The translations under genes were made by a program, and so were the position numbers. The notes beneath the pieces are model-generated. The model did no database searches. It had not been told where the DNA came from and saw only the letters and a program-made list of their open reading frames with translations. From an uncultured Collinsella sp. (lineage in GTDB: Bacteria > Actinomycetota > Coriobacteriia > Coriobacteriales > Coriobacteriaceae): 8,292 nucleotides of DNA. Each line of letters starts with the position of its first letter. The first letter of the stretch is position 1. Below are positions 5,881-8,292 of the stretch, one piece after another. The DNA lies in the NCBI GenBank assembly GCA_900752345.1, contig CAADVA010000024.1:1-8292 (forward strand), written 5' to 3'.

Positions 5881-5911
5881 GGCCGGCGGGGCAGTACCTG
5901 TCCCACCGGCC
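5881..5911. other. Second compact hairpin directly after the terminator T-run
   Basis: GGCCGG (5881-5886) pairs with CCGGCC (5906-5911), then a C/A mismatch, GGG (5888-5890) with CCC (5902-5904), a G-T wobble, and CAG (5892-5894) with CTG (5898-5900) around the loop TAC. It lies 19 nt beyond the stop codon of the minus-strand iron-sulfur gene and may protect or define that mRNA's 3' end. In that direction it is followed by A6, not T6, so it is not a canonical terminator for that gene. Confidence 0.55.
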
Positions 5912-5930
5912 ATCATTTACGCTCTTTTAG

Positions 5931-7184
5931 CTAGTCCGCGAGCTTCTCCACCTGATCGAGCATCTTGTCGAGCTTGGCCTTTGCCTCGGCCTTGACCTTC
6001 TGGGCTTCTTCGTGGGCCTTAGCCTTCTGGGCGGCCTTTTCCTCGGCCTCGGGGTCGACAACGACCAGGTTGGATGCATCATGCTCAACCAACTTGAGCG
6101 CGTGCTCGGGGCACACCTTGACGCAGGCTCCGCAGCCTAGGCAATACGTGGACTCCAGTGCAAAGCGCCCGCTTCCCACCAGATCGCAGGCAAACGTGGG
6201 GCACACATTGACGCACTCGCCGCACGACGTGCACTTGTCAAAATCGCACTCCGGCGTGCTCACCTGCATGTTCTGAGCAAGCTCGGGATGGTTTTGCAGC
6301 GTCGAGAGTACCAGCTGTCGCCCGTGCGTAAGCGTACGGCGACGTTTGGCCGTCGTGGTGCCGCACATGGTGTTGAGCGTACGCTCAAGCTGCGTGATCT
6401 GGTGACGGTGGGCCTTCAACTTCTGCGTCACCGAGGCCAGTGCCGCAGTCGCCGGGTTGAGCTTAGTCACGGTTAGGCCCGTGGTGCGGGCGATCTTTTC
6501 CATATACTCCTTGCGCTCGTACTCGCGAAGCTTATGGCACTTGAGGCTCTTGGGGTCGACCTCCAGGCCCATGCCCGCACCGGCCCACTCCTCGGCAGTA
6601 GCGATGGCCTCGCCCAGAATATCCTCGCCACCGGTGTTGCGGCACTTATCGCACACGCCCAGCGGCAGGTACACGCTCACGTTGGGATAGTCGGCCAGCA
6701 CCGAGAACCAGGTCTCGGCCGTAATATCGCCCACGCAGGCGACGACGACCTCGTTCTCGCGCGGCATGCGCTTAAGGGCGCGCGTGCAGGTAACGTAGGC
6801 GGTCTCGTGGCTCGTAGCTGCAGAGACAATGTCATCGTAAAGGTTTTTGGGCGCCAGGCGCGGCGAAATAATCGCCTCAGTCGGGCAGGCGGCAGCGCAC
6901 AGGCCGCACTTGCGACAGGAGTCGAGGATCTCGATGGCGTCTTCCTCGACCTCGATAGCGTTGACCGGGCACACGTCCATGCACGCGGTGCAGCCGCTCT
7001 TTTCGTTTTTGCAGGTCAAGCACGGAATGGTGTTGCCGCGCGGACGCTCCTTGTAGTCGGCAGGATTCCACTGTGGCGCCGACGGATCGAGTGCGTCGGT
7101 CACACCGCCAAGCGGGTTTTTAAGAAAGTCGAAACCCTTGCTGATCTCGATAATGTCATCAAACAGATCGTGTTCCTGCGCCAT
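5931..7184 (-). CDS. Multi-cluster 4Fe-4S ferredoxin-domain protein, function unknown
   Basis: A 417-aa cytoplasmic (no signal peptide or membrane segment) iron-sulfur protein with two separated ferredoxin pairs. The N-terminal pair has Cys58-x6-Cys65-x2-Cys68-x3-Cys72-Pro (Cys55 also near) and Cys90-x2-Cys93-x2-Cys96-x3-Cys100-Pro. The C-terminal pair has Cys318/321/324/328-Pro and Cys348/351/354/358-Pro, both standard. Between them lies a domain with Cys133, Cys150 and Cys178-x2-Cys181 (GVCDKC), then a helical, possibly coiled-coil stretch (about 250-275). The last ~40 residues are rich in Ala, Lys and Glu and predicted helical. ATG 7184 is chosen because GGAGG (7197-7193) lies 8 nt upstream; a TTG at 7214 would add ten residues without a ribosome site. 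It follows the glycerol dehydrogenase gene on the same strand after 151 nt. Electron transfer is the reasonable general role; partner, redox enzyme and link to glycerol metabolism are unknown. Confidence 0.85.
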   Translation of the reverse strand: MAQEHDLFDDIIEISKGFDFLKNPLGGVTDALDPSAPQWNPADYKERPRGNTIPCLTCKNEKSGCTACMDVCPVNAIEVEEDAIEILDSCRKCGLCAAACPTEAIISPRLAPKNLYDDIVSAATSHETAYVTCTRALKRMPRENEVVVACVGDITAETWFSVLADYPNVSVYLPLGVCDKCRNTGGEDILGEAIATAEEWAGAGMGLEVDPKSLKCHKLREYERKEYMEKIARTTGLTVTKLNPATAALASVTQKLKAHRHQITQLERTLNTMCGTTTAKRRRTLTHGRQLVLSTLQNHPELAQNMQVSTPECDFDKCTSCGECVNVCPTFACDLVGSGRFALESTYCLGCGACVKVCPEHALKLVEHDASNLVVVDPEAEEKAAQKAKAHEEAQKVKAEAKAKLDKMLDQVEKLAD

Positions 7185-7304
7185 GCGCGGCCCCTCCCTG
7201 AGCAGTGCAAACAAGCAAGAGATAATGATACGCCATCGGCCCGTGCCTCGAGCAAATTACACGCGGAGCACCTTTGGGACAAATAGCCTATGGCCTATCG
7301 CCGC

Positions 7305-7328
7305 CTCGATTGCACAAGGTCAATCAAG
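7305..7328 (-). other. Weak hairpin after the glycerol dehydrogenase stop
   Basis: On the minus strand CTTGATTG pairs with CAATCGAG (8 pairs, one G-U) around an 8-nt loop, starting 8 nt after the stop codon. The G-U pair becomes a C/A mismatch on the plus strand, so it fits the minus-strand message better. No T-run follows. In the rest of 7185-7335 only a -10-like TATCAT (7230-7225) with an over-long 19-bp spacing to TTGCTC was seen, so whether the iron-sulfur gene has its own promoter is open. Confidence 0.3.
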
Positions 7329-7335
7329 CGCCAAA

Positions 7336-8292
7336 CTATGCCTCGCACATGAGCTGCACGAGCTTTTGTTTGGTCACCTTGGTCTGCTCGTTGGCCATGT
7401 TACGCTCGTTTCTAAAAACCGCATTTGCAACACTCTGCAGGTCGGCATCGGAAATCTCGCCAAGGCCCAGCTCCTCGAGCGTCGTCGGCAGACCAACGCG
7501 TTGGCAAAACTCGAGCACCTGATCAAGCTCGGGCGCACGCTCCAGGCGCAGCTGCACCACCAGGCCAAATGCCACGGCCTCACCATGCATGGCCTTGCAC
7601 TCGGGCAGAATCGTCAGACCGTTGGCGATGGCATGTGCCAACGCCAGGCCGCCACTCTCAAAGCCAACACCCGAAAGCAGAATATTGCACTCGATCAGGC
7701 GCTCAACCGCCGTCGATATACGTCCCTTTTTAAGATCGCGCTTGGCAGCGACGCCGCACTCCATGAGCGTGTCATAGCAGGCGCGAGCCGCAACCAGAGC
7801 CAAGTGCCCTGGCGCGCCACCGTGCTCGTTGGTGCCGTGCGCTGCGGCGCACGAACGCGCCTCGAAGTACGTTGCCAGCGCATCGCCCATACCAGCAACC
7901 GTCATGCGCAGTGGGGCCGCAGCAACCACATCGGTATCGACCACGACCAGGTCTGGATTCTTCTCGAGCATCAGGTAACGGTCGAACGACCCATCCTCGT
8001 GATACAGCACCGAAATCGCGCTGCACGGACCATCCATTGAGGCCGCCGTGGGGCATACACACAACGGCAGCCCGGCATAAAACGCTACTGCCTTGGCGAT
8101 ATCGAGCATCTTGCCGCCGCCAATGCCCACCACCATGTCGCAATACTCGGCCTGGGCTTCCTTGGCCATTTCGACAACGGCCTCTTCCGTACACGGACCG
8201 TTATAAATCTTAAAGAACGGCTCGCTTAGATCTTCGTCCAGAAAACCATCGACGATCTCCCTGCACAGCCCATCCTCGGCGCCCTGGGCCAA
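7336..8292 (-). CDS. gldA: Glycerol dehydrogenase GldA, C-terminal part (runs off right edge)
   Basis: A cytosolic NAD-dependent glycerol dehydrogenase of the iron-containing (group III) alcohol dehydrogenase family, oxidising glycerol to dihydroxyacetone or the reverse. The window holds 318 codons; about 45-50 N-terminal residues of a ~365-aa enzyme are missing beyond the right edge. Counting from the first visible codon, the NAD-binding GIGGGKMLDIAKA is at 56-68 and PTAASMDGPCSA at 81-92. Metal ligands corresponding to E. coli GldA Asp173, His256 and His273 are Asp137 (GMGDALAT), His220 (LALAHAIANG) and His236 (AMHGEAVAFG). FESGGLALAH is a strong family signature. The first visible codon is TTG (Leu) and is internal, not a start. 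The C-terminus is about 15 residues shorter than E. coli GldA but nothing looks damaged. The next gene downstream is the iron-sulfur protein. Related diol or hydroxyacetone substrates cannot be excluded. Confidence 0.93.
   Translation of the reverse strand: MAQGAEDGLCREIVDGFLDEDLSEPFFKIYNGPCTEEAVVEMAKEAQAEYCDMVVGIGGGKMLDIAKAVAFYAGLPLCVCPTAASMDGPCSAISVLYHEDGSFDRYLMLEKNPDLVVVDTDVVAAAPLRMTVAGMGDALATYFEARSCAAAHGTNEHGGAPGHLALVAARACYDTLMECGVAAKRDLKKGRISTAVERLIECNILLSGVGFESGGLALAHAIANGLTILPECKAMHGEAVAFGLVVQLRLERAPELDQVLEFCQRVGLPTTLEELGLGEISDADLQSVANAVFRNERNMANEQTKVTKQKLVQLMCEA

Noticed and set aside
5801..5911. Insertion element or MITE with terminal inverted repeats
   Set aside because: The 21-bp inverted arms could suggest it, but no target-site duplication flanks them, the loop is only 25 nt, and the T6 run explains the structure as a terminator. 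A dispersed-repeat origin cannot be tested from this window.
7185..7214. Upstream TTG start at 7214 for the iron-sulfur protein
   Set aside because: No ribosome site precedes it, and the GGAGG for ATG 7184 lies within the extra segment.
6534..7286. Open frame of 250 codons on the plus strand
   Set aside because: It is antisense to the iron-sulfur protein gene; no domain motif or ribosome site supports it.
7305..7328. Intrinsic terminator after glycerol dehydrogenase
   Set aside because: The stem is only 8 pairs with a G-U, and no T-run follows on the minus strand. It is kept only as a weak hairpin.
8290..8292. TTG at the right edge as start of glycerol dehydrogenase
   Set aside because: The usual ~45-50 N-terminal residues of the family are missing, so the gene simply continues outside the window.

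Overview
The window looks like chromosomal DNA from a gut actinobacterium of class Coriobacteriia, most likely Collinsella or a close relative. This rests on the protein families (a GH4 phospho-alpha-glucosidase with a PTS EIICB, GldA, a multi-cluster ferredoxin, YchF), GC-rich coding sequence broken by an AT-rich regulatory gap, and good Shine-Dalgarno sites with occasional GTG starts. The taxon is an inference from style and content. No rRNA, tRNA, CRISPR array, insertion sequence or phage gene was seen.

Layout, left to right: (1) the 5' end of ychF on the minus strand, running off the left edge, with a candidate promoter and a long hairpin upstream. (2) A minus-strand sugar unit, in transcription order: an alpha-glucoside-type PTS permease EIICB (2002-3594), then a GH4 6-phospho-alpha-glucosidase (505-1848). 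A 153-nt spacer with a 12-bp-stem hairpin separates them. (3) A 358-bp AT-rich divergent control region (3595-3952) with three CTTGTATA half-sites, two opposed promoter candidates and further repeats. (4) A plus-strand unit: a sorbitol-dehydrogenase-like zinc alcohol dehydrogenase (3953-4978) and a TreR-like GntR/UTRA regulator (5044-5799), closed by a strong terminator with a perfect 21-bp stem. (5) On the minus strand, a 417-aa iron-sulfur protein with ferredoxin modules at both ends (5931-7184), and upstream of it the C-terminal 318 codons of a glycerol dehydrogenase that runs off the right edge.

The central part (505-5799) reads as one sugar-utilisation locus. An alpha-glucoside would be imported and phosphorylated by EIICB, using a shared EIIA encoded elsewhere. 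It would then be split inside the cell by the NAD/Mn-dependent GH4 enzyme. The UTRA-domain regulator probably senses the phosphorylated sugar and controls both divergent promoters through the CTTGTATA sites. The coupled polyol-type dehydrogenase raises the testable idea that the natural substrate is a glucosyl-polyol such as maltitol or isomaltitol, with the released alditol oxidised next. The genes are of known families. The less ordinary items are this gene combination, the symmetric operator layout, the paired hairpins at 5809-5911 and the central cysteine set of the iron-sulfur protein.
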